From JAEUIE01 sp046350055 (GTDB lineage Bacteria > Planctomycetota > Planctomycetia > Gemmatales > HRBIN36), in contig JAXMBC010000001.1 of the NCBI GenBank assembly GCA_046350055.1, forward strand, positions 2,294,001 through 2,358,000: 64,000 bases of DNA, written 5' to 3'. The notes beneath the pieces are model-generated. The model made no database searches, was not told where the DNA came from, and was given only the letters and a program-made list of their open reading frames with translations. Each line of letters opens with the position of its first letter. Within the stretch, counting starts at the first letter, position 1. Made by a program: the position numbers and the translations under genes. This document shows, piece after piece, positions 36,211 to 45,497 of this stretch.

Positions 36211-37645
36211 GACGATACGGCCAAACGGTTAAGTACTTTCCGCTTGTCTCCGGTCGCAGTAACGAAACAACCTTGCTCCGAATACGCTTCACAGGGGCTG
36301 CTATTAATCGACGGAAACGCTCCTCCCAGGCTGAAAGATCAGGATTCGGGCCTTCCGGTACCCGCATAATGGCTGCTTCAAAACAACCAGGTGCTACTTC
36401 ATCCAATCGTCCATTTGCGATTCCCGGATCTGCAAAAAACGTATCCGCAACACTGCTAGCTGGAATGCCGATGCCATTGATGACGAGTGTTTCTTGCAGC
36501 CGCCCCATGACCTCAAGACGAGCCGTTTTTCTTCCACAGGGACACGGGGCGAGATGTATGCGTCCTACGTCTCCAACCTGATAGCGAACTATGGGCATAG
36601 CTGTGTTTATGAGATCAGTGACAATAAGTCTTCCTGTCCCGTCGGCTGATGGAAAAGTACTAGTGTCAACTTGAACGAGAAACAAATCCTCAAATAAGTG
36701 CATGCCTGCAGAGTGCCCGCAAGATGCCGCCATCAAACCAAGTTCGCTGGTGCCATAGACGTTTCGAAATCGTGCATTAAACCCTGATTCTATCCTTTCG
36801 ATCATGCGTGGCGAAGTCAATCCGCCATACGGAAGGACATGAGTCAATTTTGGAAAGCTCAGACGCTTCTGCCTCGCTCGATCAGCCAGCCATAGCAGAT
36901 AGTATGGATAGCCACGAATGATCTGCGGATTCTGTTGGCGAATGGCCGTCAGGCGATCATCCAGGGTTTCCAGCAGGGTTGATGCCGGGGCCGACTCTAT
37001 TGGCCACAACGTCCTTTTTCGTAGCAGTATGTCACGTTCGAATCGACCGCGAATATCCGATAGTGTCTTTTCTTTGAACAATGTCTTCTGTCTGAATCCA
37101 TTCCAGAGGGTATGCAGTAATGGTTTACTGTCGGAGTTGTCAATACCACAGACAACATTGCATGCATTCGGTGGTATTTCAACGCTATCAATTGCGGCCG
37201 AATTGCCGACTGCAATCGATAAACCATGCAATTCACTGCTTCGACGATGATCTCGTTTCACGAAGTCTGCAACTACCGATAGTCGATCTGTCGTGCCTGA
37301 CGTGGATACATAACGCCAGTCTTTGTCCGGCTTCCGGGAAAGGACGCCCGTGGGATAGTGTCTCCTGAAATCAGCCTTTGTTACGGGATTAATTTTCAAC
37401 AAGACTTGGATGTCAGGTATGGTGCATAACCTTAGATTCGCATGCGTTATCGCTTGGCTGTACAACTCGGTCTTTAGAGCGGCAGCCAGGACACGATCTA
37501 ACCGAGTCTGTTTTAAGCGAGAACGGTTTGCTTCACTCGAACGGTCAAATCGAAGTGATTCACGCAAATATGAACAGAATCTGGTCCGGCTCACTCCTTC
37601 AAGTGCAGATAAAATCAAACTTTGGACTAAAGACTGAGTGAACAT
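36188..37645 (-). CDS. PaaK/CapK-like AMP-forming ligase
   Basis: A protein of about 485 residues in the phenylacetate-CoA ligase (PaaK/CapK) branch of adenylate-forming enzymes. It should activate a carboxylic acid as an acyl-adenylate and possibly transfer it to a thiol. Motifs: the phosphate loop STSGTT (117-122), RGYPYYLLWLAD, YGGLTSPRM, YGTSELGLMA (about 299), RYQVGDVGR (about 371) and the metal-site CPCGRKTARLE. CapK homologues occur in capsule clusters. It opens the coupled operon and is followed by the SufS-like PLP enzyme. The ATG at 37645 is preferred to that at 37654, which would abut the divergent gene. The acyl substrate and carrier are unknown; no carrier protein gene is seen nearby. 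Confidence 0.85.
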   Translation of the reverse strand: MFTQSLVQSLILSALEGVSRTRFCSYLRESLRFDRSSEANRSRLKQTRLDRVLAAALKTELYSQAITHANLRLCTIPDIQVLLKINPVTKADFRRHYPTGVLSRKPDKDWRYVSTSGTTDRLSVVADFVKRDHRRSSELHGLSIAVGNSAAIDSVEIPPNACNVVCGIDNSDSKPLLHTLWNGFRQKTLFKEKTLSDIRGRFERDILLRKRTLWPIESAPASTLLETLDDRLTAIRQQNPQIIRGYPYYLLWLADRARQKRLSFPKLTHVLPYGGLTSPRMIERIESGFNARFRNVYGTSELGLMAASCGHSAGMHLFEDLFLVQVDTSTFPSADGTGRLIVTDLINTAMPIVRYQVGDVGRIHLAPCPCGRKTARLEVMGRLQETLVINGIGIPASSVADTFFADPGIANGRLDEVAPGCFEAAIMRVPEGPNPDLSAWEERFRRLIAAPVKRIRSKVVSLLRPETSGKYLTVWPYRLASSKES

Positions 37646-37702
37646 CGATCCCATTTGTCAGTAGCTTACAACAGTACTCCCGTTTCAGTACCTGATGAAA
37701 CC

Positions 37703-40306
37703 ATGACTATCAGTAGTGCTTTTCAGAACGTCAAACTTACCATTTCGGCAGCAGATCTTTCGGACCGCTTCGGTGAGCCTGTCACTTGTGGTATCCCGTG
37801 GCCACCGGGGGTTCTTCATGACACCGGTTTGCTGGTTCTCAAGAATTCAGGCGATCAACCAGTCCCTTTGCAAACCACGGTGCTTGATCGATGGAAAGAT
37901 GGTTCCATCCGCTGGTTACTGCTGGACTGGCAGTCCACGTTACAGAAATCTGCCCAAGCGACATTGACAATTTCGACCTCGAAGCAAGAAATTCCTGAGT
38001 TCAAGCAGATTACAAGTGAACTCAGCAACGAAACGATACGCATCAACACAGGTTCTTGCCTGTTTTCGATGAAACGTGGGAAAGGGGCAGGCTTTCTTCA
38101 GTGCATGCAAGCCGACAACACAGTGATCGAAACTCAACTGCTAGTTGTTGATGAGCAAGGGAAGCAATATCTCCCAACACTTAACTCCATAGTCCTAGAG
38201 GAACAAGGAAGTCTTCGCACATCGGTATGCCTGTCTGGCGGTTTGTCTGATTCTCAAGGGAACACTGTCCTTGCGGATGTTGTCTTTCGAATCCATTTCT
38301 TTGCTGGCTTGAGCACTGTACGTCTGGAATCGACTATTCGAAATCCGAGAAAAGCAGAACATCCTGGAGGGTTGTGGGATCTAGGCAATGGCGGCTCTGT
38401 TTATTTCCGTGATGCCGTTTTGCAACTGAGTTCTTCTTCCATTACAACAGAATGGTCAGGCAAAGTGCGACCAGAACCAGGACATGAAATTGCGTTCACT
38501 AAGGAATGCGAACTCTACCAGGATTCGAGTGGTGGCGAAAACTGGAATAGTAGTAACCACGTCAATCGTCATGGGGAAGTACCGCTCAGTTTCCGAGGTT
38601 ATCGTCTTCGAATCGATGACCGGGAAAGCACCGGACTGCGTGCCTCGCCCAGCTTACTGGTGCAGTCTGATGCACAAACTCTCGGTATAGCTGTTCCGAA
38701 CTTCTGGCAGAATTTCCCCCTAGCTGTGGAAGCGAGTCAGGGTGTAATTTCTTTTAGGCTGTTTCCTCAGCAGTCTCTTGACGTCCATGAAATGCAGGGT
38801 GGTGAACAGAAGAGCCATGTCTGTTATCTGGCATTTGGCCCAGATGGCGTTACGCGGGAACCGTTAGCTTGGTGTCATTCGCCCAGTCATGCAGCTGCTG
38901 ATCCATGCTGGTACGCAAGCTCGGGAGTGGTACCGTATCTGACTCCTCGCTCTGCTGATCCACACAAAGAGTATCTTACTCTTGTAGATGCCGCACTGGA
39001 GGGGCCTGATACCTTCGCCACGAAACGTGAAGTCATAGATGAGTATGGCTGGCGACACTTCGGTGACATCTATGGTGATCATGAAGCTGTATTTCACAAA
39101 AGCCCGACACCACTCGTTTCGCATTACAACAATCAGTACGATGCAGTTGCTGGGATGGGCTATCAGTACCTGCGTTCTGCAGACTGCCGCTGGCTCACAG
39201 AAATGCAGCACCTGGCTCGGCATGTCATCGACATTGATGTCTACCACACTGACCAGGACAAATCAGCCTACAATCATGGACTGTTCTGGCACACTTTTCA
39301 CTATGTGGATGCCGATACGGGCACACATCGGAGTTATCCCCGTAATGCTCGCGTGCCACCTGACGGTCGACCCGTACCGGGCGGCGGGCCGGCGAATGAG
39401 CAAAACTATACCACCGGATTGATGCTGCACTATTTCCTGACGGGGCATCGACCATCTAAAGAAACAGCGATTGGATTAGCTCGATGGGTTATTGACATGG
39501 ACGATGGCACCAAGACTATATTCCGCTTCCTGTCCACGAGCGATACCGGACTAGCTAGTAAGAGCCGTACTCCTTCCTATCACGGTCCCGGTCGAGGTGC
39601 TGCCAACTCCATCGCCGCCTTGGTCGATGGGCATCGTCTGACTGGTGAAATGGTATTTCTGAAGAAAGCGGAGCAGTTGATTCGCCGTTGCATTCATCCA
39701 AGTGACAATGTGGAACAACGGAATCTGCTCGATGCCGAGAATCGCTGGTTTTATACCATGTTTCTGCAGTCACTTGGCAAATATCTGCATTATAAGCAGG
39801 AAATAGGTGAACTCGATTCGATGTATGCCTACGCTAGGGCTAGTTTGCTCCACTACGTGCGCTGGATGGCAGTGCATGAATATCCCTATCTGGAGAAACC
39901 TGAGATTCTGGAGTATCCAACAGAGACCTGGGCTGCACAGGACATGCGTAAATGTGAGATCTTCAACCTGGCTTCACAGTACACAGATAAGGAAGAAGCC
40001 AACTGTTTCCGTGAACGAGCTGACTATTTCTACCGTTACTCTACTTCGAAACTGCTGTCCCTGCCGACCAGAACTCTTTGCCGTCCAGTAGTGTTGATGC
40101 TTAACTATGGCTTTGCTCATGCGTGGCATAAACAGAATCCGTATGCGAAAGCGGCCACCCCAGATACGACAGCAGATTTTGGTCAGCCAACTCTGTTTAT
40201 ACCTCAAAAGGAGATAGCCATCAGGCGGGCCAAGCGAATCATAGCCGCGTTTGGGGTGATCATGCTACTCACGCTACTGGCTTTGGCTTACTGGCTTATT
40301 GCTTGA
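37703..40306 (+). CDS. PL26/YetA-like (exo-rhamnogalacturonan lyase family) protein with C-terminal membrane tail
   Basis: A protein of 867 residues from the ATG at 37703 (883 from an unlikely TTG). The N-terminal beta-rich region (VTCGIPWPPGVLHDTGLLVL; KDGSIRWLLLDWQ) matches the RIFT-barrel domain of YetA-like proteins and exo-rhamnogalacturonan lyases (PL26-related). The middle is an alpha/alpha-toroid: YHGPGRGAANSIAALVDGHRLTG near 645 and repeated Trp/His-rich helices. The C-terminus is a single transmembrane helix (about residues 843-863: IIAAFGVIMLLTLLALAYW). No signal peptide is visible at the N-terminus. It may cut or modify uronic-acid-containing glycan. It is divergent from the PaaK-like ligase and overlaps the convergent acyltransferase gene by 11 bases. 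Confidence 0.8.
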   Translation: MTISSAFQNVKLTISAADLSDRFGEPVTCGIPWPPGVLHDTGLLVLKNSGDQPVPLQTTVLDRWKDGSIRWLLLDWQSTLQKSAQATLTISTSKQEIPEFKQITSELSNETIRINTGSCLFSMKRGKGAGFLQCMQADNTVIETQLLVVDEQGKQYLPTLNSIVLEEQGSLRTSVCLSGGLSDSQGNTVLADVVFRIHFFAGLSTVRLESTIRNPRKAEHPGGLWDLGNGGSVYFRDAVLQLSSSSITTEWSGKVRPEPGHEIAFTKECELYQDSSGGENWNSSNHVNRHGEVPLSFRGYRLRIDDRESTGLRASPSLLVQSDAQTLGIAVPNFWQNFPLAVEASQGVISFRLFPQQSLDVHEMQGGEQKSHVCYLAFGPDGVTREPLAWCHSPSHAAADPCWYASSGVVPYLTPRSADPHKEYLTLVDAALEGPDTFATKREVIDEYGWRHFGDIYGDHEAVFHKSPTPLVSHYNNQYDAVAGMGYQYLRSADCRWLTEMQHLARHVIDIDVYHTDQDKSAYNHGLFWHTFHYVDADTGTHRSYPRNARVPPDGRPVPGGGPANEQNYTTGLMLHYFLTGHRPSKETAIGLARWVIDMDDGTKTIFRFLSTSDTGLASKSRTPSYHGPGRGAANSIAALVDGHRLTGEMVFLKKAEQLIRRCIHPSDNVEQRNLLDAENRWFYTMFLQSLGKYLHYKQEIGELDSMYAYARASLLHYVRWMAVHEYPYLEKPEILEYPTETWAAQDMRKCEIFNLASQYTDKEEANCFRERADYFYRYSTSKLLSLPTRTLCRPVVLMLNYGFAHAWHKQNPYAKAATPDTTADFGQPTLFIPQKEIAIRRAKRIIAAFGVIMLLTLLALAYWLIA

Positions 40307-40883
40307 ATCGCTGCTGAATAACCTTCGCAGGTATGCCAACTGCAACTACGTTGTCCGGTATGGGTTTAGTCACAACCGCGCCGGCACCGATGATTGTGTT
40401 CTTGCCAACATCAGCCATTACGATGGCTGCACTACCGATCCACGAGTTTTCTCCAATAGTGACTACTTCGAGAGTGCCTTCCTGGTCACGAATCGGTTTA
40501 TTATCGTCTGCGAAGCCATGTGTACGAGCCCCGCTGGTGATGTGTACACCAGCTGCAACGAGAACATCGCGCTGGATGTCTACCATACCCAGATGGCAAC
40601 CCGGACCTATGTAGACAAGCTTTCCTATGCTCGCATTAGCTTTGGAAAACGTAGTGCCGAAACTGAGGGTGGCTGACGGATGACAATGCTTGATCGTCCA
40701 CGTCAGGAATGCATTGCGAAGGTAATTTCCAAAGATACCTGGAATTAGACTGAGGAATTCAGTGGAACCTTGAACGCTACGATCTGCTCCCAGCACCGGA
40801 ATCCAGAGCCAGTGCCAGAGAAGTAAGGGAAAGACGAAAAGATGCGCAAGCAACCTGAATACTAGCTTGAGACCTTTGCGCAT
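40296..40883 (-). CDS. Hexapeptide-repeat (LbetaH) acyltransferase
   Basis: A 195-residue left-handed beta-helix acyltransferase. An N-terminal hydrophobic segment (LAHLFVFPLLLWHWLWIPVL; about 8-30) suggests membrane association. Hexapeptide repeats follow: KLVYIGPGCHLGMVDIQRDVLVAAGVHI, TIGENSWIGSAAIVMADVGKNTIIGAGAVVTKPIPDNVVAVGIPAKVI (reported in part), closing as in NodL/LacA/serine acetyltransferase families. It likely acetylates a sugar. The start is the ATG at 40883 rather than an in-frame TTG at 40892. It is the last gene of the second glycan block and overlaps the PL26-like gene tail to tail. Confidence 0.86.
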   Translation of the reverse strand: MRKGLKLVFRLLAHLFVFPLLLWHWLWIPVLGADRSVQGSTEFLSLIPGIFGNYLRNAFLTWTIKHCHPSATLSFGTTFSKANASIGKLVYIGPGCHLGMVDIQRDVLVAAGVHITSGARTHGFADDNKPIRDQEGTLEVVTIGENSWIGSAAIVMADVGKNTIIGAGAVVTKPIPDNVVAVGIPAKVIQQRFKQ

Positions 40884-40945
40884 AAGCTGCAATTCCCGAC
40901 TTTCTGATTCAACTCGTTGGAGATTTAGCGTGTTTCGGGTTTTGT

Positions 40946-42076
40946 CTATCCGGATAGACGGCGATAGAGTTGATGGTAACGATTGATTGTGCGATCGAGT
41001 GAGTAATGATCACGTACTCGTTCTTGCCCTGCGATACCCATCGATCTAGCTCGATCTGGATGATCAAGTAACTTTTTAAGTGCTTGAGCGATTCCAGCGA
41101 CATCTTGTCGTTGTGCTAAGTAGCCATCAATCTCGCTTCGAACAATTTCCGGGTTACCGCCAACATCGGTAACAACAACAGGAAGGCCGGCTGCCATTGC
41201 CTCAAGCAGTGTCAGAGAGGCAGCTTCGCACAGCGATGTCAGTGCGAATATATCCACTGCCTGAAGAATTTCTGGAACATCGGAACGCACACCCAGGAAC
41301 TTGACACGCGCTTCAATGCTCAGTGACCTCACCAACGAAACCAATTGATCCCGGAGACTCCCATCGCCTGCCAGTAATAGATCTACATCAGGGTAGTGTG
41401 TAGCCAGTTGAGAAAATGCCCGAATCAAACTCTCGTGATCTTTCACTGGATGGAAGCGGGCAACGGTGGCAATGTATCGTCGAGTGCAATCTAATCCCAG
41501 CTGTTTTCGTACAGCAGATCGATCCGTCTGATTCTGGAAGCGACTAAACTCAATGCCATTTTCAATAACTTCAATCGGCTGACGAGTAAAGCCATCATTC
41601 CGAGCGAGTGCCTCGGCACTGAATCTGCAACAGGCGTTGACGGCATCGGCATATCGGGACAAGACAAGGCGATTTACTGCGCGACGTAGTCCAGAAACTT
41701 TATCCGGATAGTGCCTGCCGTGCTCGGTAAAGATAACTCGATAGCGAGCACCACCCAGTATTCGGGCCATGGCTGCGTAGAAGAAAGGGGTATACTGATG
41801 GGCATGCATTACTTCGATGCCATGTTCCTTCGCTGCAGAAGCTAAGCGTTTTCCAAGGCCCCAATCGCGTCCTGGCTTACGATGAAGGCAAATGACCTCC
41901 ATACCTTCAGCCTGTAACTGCTGGCCAATCGACCCGATGGAGTCTAAACAAAAAACAGTTGAGACAATATGATCGCGCAGTCTTCTGATAGTTTGAGCAA
42001 CCAGAACCTCGGCACCTGCAACCTGCATAGCATGAAGGATGAATCCGATGCGAAGTTGTGGCTCTGGAGATTTCAT
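40946..42076 (-). CDS. Glycosyltransferase family 4, exosortase-locus type
   Basis: A 376-residue GT4. The N-terminal glycine-rich segment (IGFILHAMQVAGAEVLVAQTI), LHRKPGRDWGLGKRLA and HAHQYTPFFY match sugar transferases that accompany exosortase loci (the EpsH1/PEP-CTERM-associated type). The donor half has IATVARFHPVKDHESLIRAF, LGVRSDVPEILQAVDIFALTSLCEAASLTLLEAMAAGLPVV with the expected acidic residues, and VGGNPEIVRSEIDGYL. The role is repeat-unit assembly. The ATG at 42076 is used; an in-frame TTG at 42091 gives five more residues. It follows the ligase-like gene by 17-32 bases. Confidence 0.87.
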   Translation of the reverse strand: MKSPEPQLRIGFILHAMQVAGAEVLVAQTIRRLRDHIVSTVFCLDSIGSIGQQLQAEGMEVICLHRKPGRDWGLGKRLASAAKEHGIEVMHAHQYTPFFYAAMARILGGARYRVIFTEHGRHYPDKVSGLRRAVNRLVLSRYADAVNACCRFSAEALARNDGFTRQPIEVIENGIEFSRFQNQTDRSAVRKQLGLDCTRRYIATVARFHPVKDHESLIRAFSQLATHYPDVDLLLAGDGSLRDQLVSLVRSLSIEARVKFLGVRSDVPEILQAVDIFALTSLCEAASLTLLEAMAAGLPVVVTDVGGNPEIVRSEIDGYLAQRQDVAGIAQALKKLLDHPDRARSMGIAGQERVRDHYSLDRTINRYHQLYRRLSG

Positions 42077-42108
42077 ATTTTCGACGTACAAATGGAATCG
42101 TTTACGTG

Positions 42109-43410
42109 CTAACCTTCGATTGATGTAGTAGAACTTTCTGGTGGTCTGGAAAAACTGTTGCTCGCTTCACAAATTGACCATAACTGTGATCCCAGCAGTA
42201 ACAAGATATAGGGAAGTTCAAAGTGTTCTAATGATAGAAAGGTGGCGCCGATGCAAAACAAAAGCAATGATCCTTCACATCCATTTGCAATGATGGTTGT
42301 CTTGCGAGCATCAGCGTCGTCACGCCCTCGTAACGCATGCCTCACGCAATGACAGCAATAAAACACCGCAGCAAAGGCTGCAATATAAAAAGCTAACGCT
42401 GGGTAACCACTATCTGCAGCAATCTGTAGCCACTGCGAATGTATAGTTCGGCCTTCCATGTCCGCACCATAGGCAAAGGTAAACAAGTTGGAGTTCCTAA
42501 TTCCCATGCCAAAAACAGGCCTTTCCTGAGCCATTTGCAAAGCAATTGCCCAGCTCTTCTTTCGGCTATTAGCGCTATCATCAACGTCATGCTGTTCAAT
42601 GGAAAAGAATCTTTCACGAATCTCTTTACCTGCCAGAATTGGTATCAATGCTCCCACACCCAAGAGAATGATAAATAATTGTCCACGTTGCCTGCAACGG
42701 AGCAGATAAATGGGAGTTGTAAGAGCCAATGACAACATGGCGCCTCGAGAATATGACGTCAACACGGCATGCAATATGATCGGAATGAAAAGCAGAATTG
42801 CCCAGCGTAACCAATGCTTTAACCCATCCCACGTGTACAGGCAGAGAGGAACCCCCATCGCAAGCATGAGTGCTGCGCCATTGTTATCTAGGCCGCCGTA
42901 ACCTCGTTTGTATACATATAAGTAACTCTGCGTGAAGTAAATGTCATTTATTTCATAGGAAATGTAGCAAATAGACAGTGCTACTGCGATATAAATGGAC
43001 CAAAGATGGTTAAGTGTGCATATCGCATACTTGCCAATGATAAACATTGTAAATATCTTAATATACTCTATTAAGTATTGGTATGCGACATCTTTATTAA
43101 TGGCAGTGAAATAGGTGATGACAATCCAGATGCCAAATGCAATTGTGCAATAGTGCCCAATATTGAATCGGCATTCTGCATCGTCGCCTTCAAACGACAG
43201 CAGGCCGCATCTCCATCCTATTGTTGCTAGTATGGATGCAATGGCAACATAGAATGACCATGCGACATCTGGAAGCGACCATTGCCAGATAAACTGAGGA
43301 CGCAAAACGGCAAAGAGATAATAGACAAGGACGCCCTGGTAAGGATGTGTATAAAAGCACCCGAATGTGCCGACGATCATTGCAGGGATCATGAAGAGAA
43401 GCTGCTTCAT
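42109..43410 (-). CDS. O-antigen ligase/polymerase-like membrane protein, exosortase-associated
   Basis: A 433-residue polytopic protein with about ten to twelve membrane spans. The N-terminus (CFYTHPYQGVLVYYLFAVLRPQFIWQW) matches the exosortase-associated O-glycosylation-ligase-like group. The large periplasmic loop and Wzy_C-type segment lie near 260-340 (SYSRGAMLSL, then KSWAIALQMAQERPVFGMGIRN, then HSQWLQIAADSGY), which is characteristic of O-antigen ligases and polymerases. It may polymerise the glycan or transfer it to exported proteins. The ATG overlaps the preceding gene's stop by four bases (ATGA). Confidence 0.87.
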   Translation of the reverse strand: MKQLLFMIPAMIVGTFGCFYTHPYQGVLVYYLFAVLRPQFIWQWSLPDVAWSFYVAIASILATIGWRCGLLSFEGDDAECRFNIGHYCTIAFGIWIVITYFTAINKDVAYQYLIEYIKIFTMFIIGKYAICTLNHLWSIYIAVALSICYISYEINDIYFTQSYLYVYKRGYGGLDNNGAALMLAMGVPLCLYTWDGLKHWLRWAILLFIPIILHAVLTSYSRGAMLSLALTTPIYLLRCRQRGQLFIILLGVGALIPILAGKEIRERFFSIEQHDVDDSANSRKKSWAIALQMAQERPVFGMGIRNSNLFTFAYGADMEGRTIHSQWLQIAADSGYPALAFYIAAFAAVFYCCHCVRHALRGRDDADARKTTIIANGCEGSLLLFCIGATFLSLEHFELPYILLLLGSQLWSICEASNSFSRPPESSTTSIEG

Positions 43411-44597
43411 CCTGCCGCCTTTGCACCAAGAGACTTCTCGATACCAGCAATTGCAGTAGCGGCTACACTATCCCAAGTATGTTCTTTTAACACCCAGTCA
43501 CGTGCAGCTTTTCCCATTTTCCGACGTAAATCATCATCTCGCCAAAGAGACTTCAGTGCTTCACTCCATTGCAGTGGCTTAGATGTGCTAACAATTGAAG
43601 CACCATGACTTAATCCCTTTACAGTTCTGGGTGTGCACAGAATTGCTTTGCCAAGTGCAGAAGCTTCCAAAAGTTTATTCTTGATTCCGCCACCACTGAT
43701 AAAGGGAAGTACCACCACTTGATGTTTCGCGATTTCAGCACGGATGTCGGGCAAATTTCCCTTTAACGTAATCCCCCGGTATTCTGTGATCAATCTTTGT
43801 ACAGGTAACGTGGGCTGAAAGCCGTAAATAGAGAACTTTGCGTCAGGAAACTCTGACTGTAACTTACTCCATACATTCCGACAGAACCATTGAAGAGCCT
43901 GAATGTTGGGTCCAAAGTCCAAACGGCCCCAAAACACACATGACCTCGGAATCTCTTCTGTTTGAAGTGGCTGATAGTAATCTGTGTCTACCCCGTTGGG
44001 CAGTACATCTACTTCTCTGATCCCCGTAACCCGACGCATGGCTCTCGCATCAGCTTCGGTCACCATCCAGACTCTGTCGAGCATTTTTGCATATGCACGC
44101 TCATACAAGCCTTTTATCACTGCCTGCTTCAACTCACTCCATGATGCTGGATTCAGGATTTGCACTTGCGAAAGATGATGCCATACCCACTCATCACCTG
44201 CATACCAGATTCGAATCGCTTGGTGGACAGCTCCCAGATAAGGCAACACATTCAAGCCAACAACAATCACCGCGTCAGCTTGGAAATCAGCAGCAATTTT
44301 TCCGACTTTCAGGATATTGGTATGCTCAATACCCCAGTAAGATCGAAACCTCTCCTGAGTCTTAGTCAATTGCACGCGAGTATCATCTTGATCATTATGG
44401 GTGCTTGGATGTGTTTTCAGGCAATAGATGTTGTCTACGCCACTCTGTTCGATAGCTTTCTGTTCTAGCTCATGCAACGTTACAAGTCCAACGGCATGCC
44501 CCGACCGAGCGATTGCCTGCATCGAATAATAGGTGTGGACATCATGTCCGCTGGAACGTGGCCAGGCCAAGCGCTCCTTAACAAAAAGGATCTTCAA
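43407..44597 (-). CDS. Glycosyltransferase family 4
   Basis: A 396-residue GT-B enzyme. The N-terminus MKILFVKERLAWPRSSGHDVHTY and the donor half VFWGRLDFGPNIQALQWFCRNVW, SGGGIKNKLLEASALGKAILCTP resemble sugar transferases of exosortase loci, in which KNKLLEA replaces the classic E-x7-E. The start is read as TTG at 44597: no ATG or GTG is in frame upstream, GGAG lies ten bases before it, and the translation begins with the family-typical MKILFV. The stop overlaps the downstream ligase-like gene (ATGA), so the two are coupled. Confidence 0.85.
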   Translation of the reverse strand: MKILFVKERLAWPRSSGHDVHTYYSMQAIARSGHAVGLVTLHELEQKAIEQSGVDNIYCLKTHPSTHNDQDDTRVQLTKTQERFRSYWGIEHTNILKVGKIAADFQADAVIVVGLNVLPYLGAVHQAIRIWYAGDEWVWHHLSQVQILNPASWSELKQAVIKGLYERAYAKMLDRVWMVTEADARAMRRVTGIREVDVLPNGVDTDYYQPLQTEEIPRSCVFWGRLDFGPNIQALQWFCRNVWSKLQSEFPDAKFSIYGFQPTLPVQRLITEYRGITLKGNLPDIRAEIAKHQVVVLPFISGGGIKNKLLEASALGKAILCTPRTVKGLSHGASIVSTSKPLQWSEALKSLWRDDDLRRKMGKAARDWVLKEHTWDSVAATAIAGIEKSLGAKAAG

Positions 44598-44675
44598 GTG
44601 TATGTTACTCCGACTGCCGACCTTATGAGGAAGTGCACGGCACCTGACTTGAAGCCGAAGACAGTCAGTCTTGCT

Positions 44676-45497
44676 TCATAAAGAATCAACAGTTTCTCTT
44701 ATTGGCGCATGAGTATTGTTGCTGGCAATCAGTAATTCCTGTGGAAACGGTAGCTTTAGCATGTTCCTGATTTTCCATTGTGGAACACCTAGCAGGTAGA
44801 GGAAGGTCGCGATGAAGATTCTGCAATCAAGCCAGAAACTGAGATGCTCAATGTAGACACAATCCACTAACAGTTTTTTCCTGACGCTTTCGATGTCAGC
44901 ATCAGGAGGTAATTGAATCTGGGCTAAACCGGTGAGGCCAGGTTTGACCAATAGCCGCTCAAGGTAATTCGGAATCTGGTTTTGTAGTTTGGAAATGAGT
45001 TCAGGTCGTTCCGGCCGTGGACCAATCAGACTCATTTCGCCTCGCAGAACGTTCCAGAGTTGGGGCAACTCATCGATATGAGACTTTCTCAGGAAAGTGC
45101 CAAATGGCGTAATACGATTGTCGTTCTTTGAACACCAGCGAATCCCCGAAAAACGTTCGCAGTCGTGATACATGGATCGCAATTTGTAGATTACAAACGG
45201 CTTGCGATACTTGCCTAGTCTCACTTGGGTGTAGATCGATGGACCACGCGAAGTGAGTCTGACGATGAGACAAGACAGCAAGATAATCGGTGATGTCAAT
45301 AGTAATATGAACGAGGCAATGACTATGTCGATTGTTCTCTTCAACACCTCGTATCTCGTTGTGATTCTGGTCTTAGGTAAAACCAGCGTCGGTTCACCAG
45401 CTGACAGATTGATCTCTGGAGTGGTTTCCAGATCACCAGCCAGTGCAATCACAGGAGAAAACTCCCGATCGACGATATGTTCGTGTGTCGAACTCAT
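44676..45497 (-). CDS. Priming sugar transferase (polyprenyl-P glycosyl-1-phosphate transferase)
   Basis: A 273-residue bacterial sugar transferase of the WbaP/EpsL C-terminal-domain type. It starts glycan assembly by moving a sugar phosphate onto undecaprenyl phosphate. Marks: KRTIDIVIASFILLLTSPI (membrane hairpin; about 60), GPSIYTQVRLGKYRKPFVIYKLRSM, GTFLRKSHIDELPQLWNVLRGEMSLIGPRPE (the catalytic DELPQ-type block) and KPGLTGLAQIQ. The N-terminal four-helix PglD-like part is lacking, so it is a short monotopic type. The ATG at 45497 has GAGAGG eight bases upstream and is preferred to an in-frame start at 45566. It begins the second half of the glycan block, after a 450-base gap. Confidence 0.91.
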   Translation of the reverse strand: MSSTHEHIVDREFSPVIALAGDLETTPEINLSAGEPTLVLPKTRITTRYEVLKRTIDIVIASFILLLTSPIILLSCLIVRLTSRGPSIYTQVRLGKYRKPFVIYKLRSMYHDCERFSGIRWCSKNDNRITPFGTFLRKSHIDELPQLWNVLRGEMSLIGPRPERPELISKLQNQIPNYLERLLVKPGLTGLAQIQLPPDADIESVRKKLLVDCVYIEHLSFWLDCRIFIATFLYLLGVPQWKIRNMLKLPFPQELLIASNNTHAPIRETVDSL

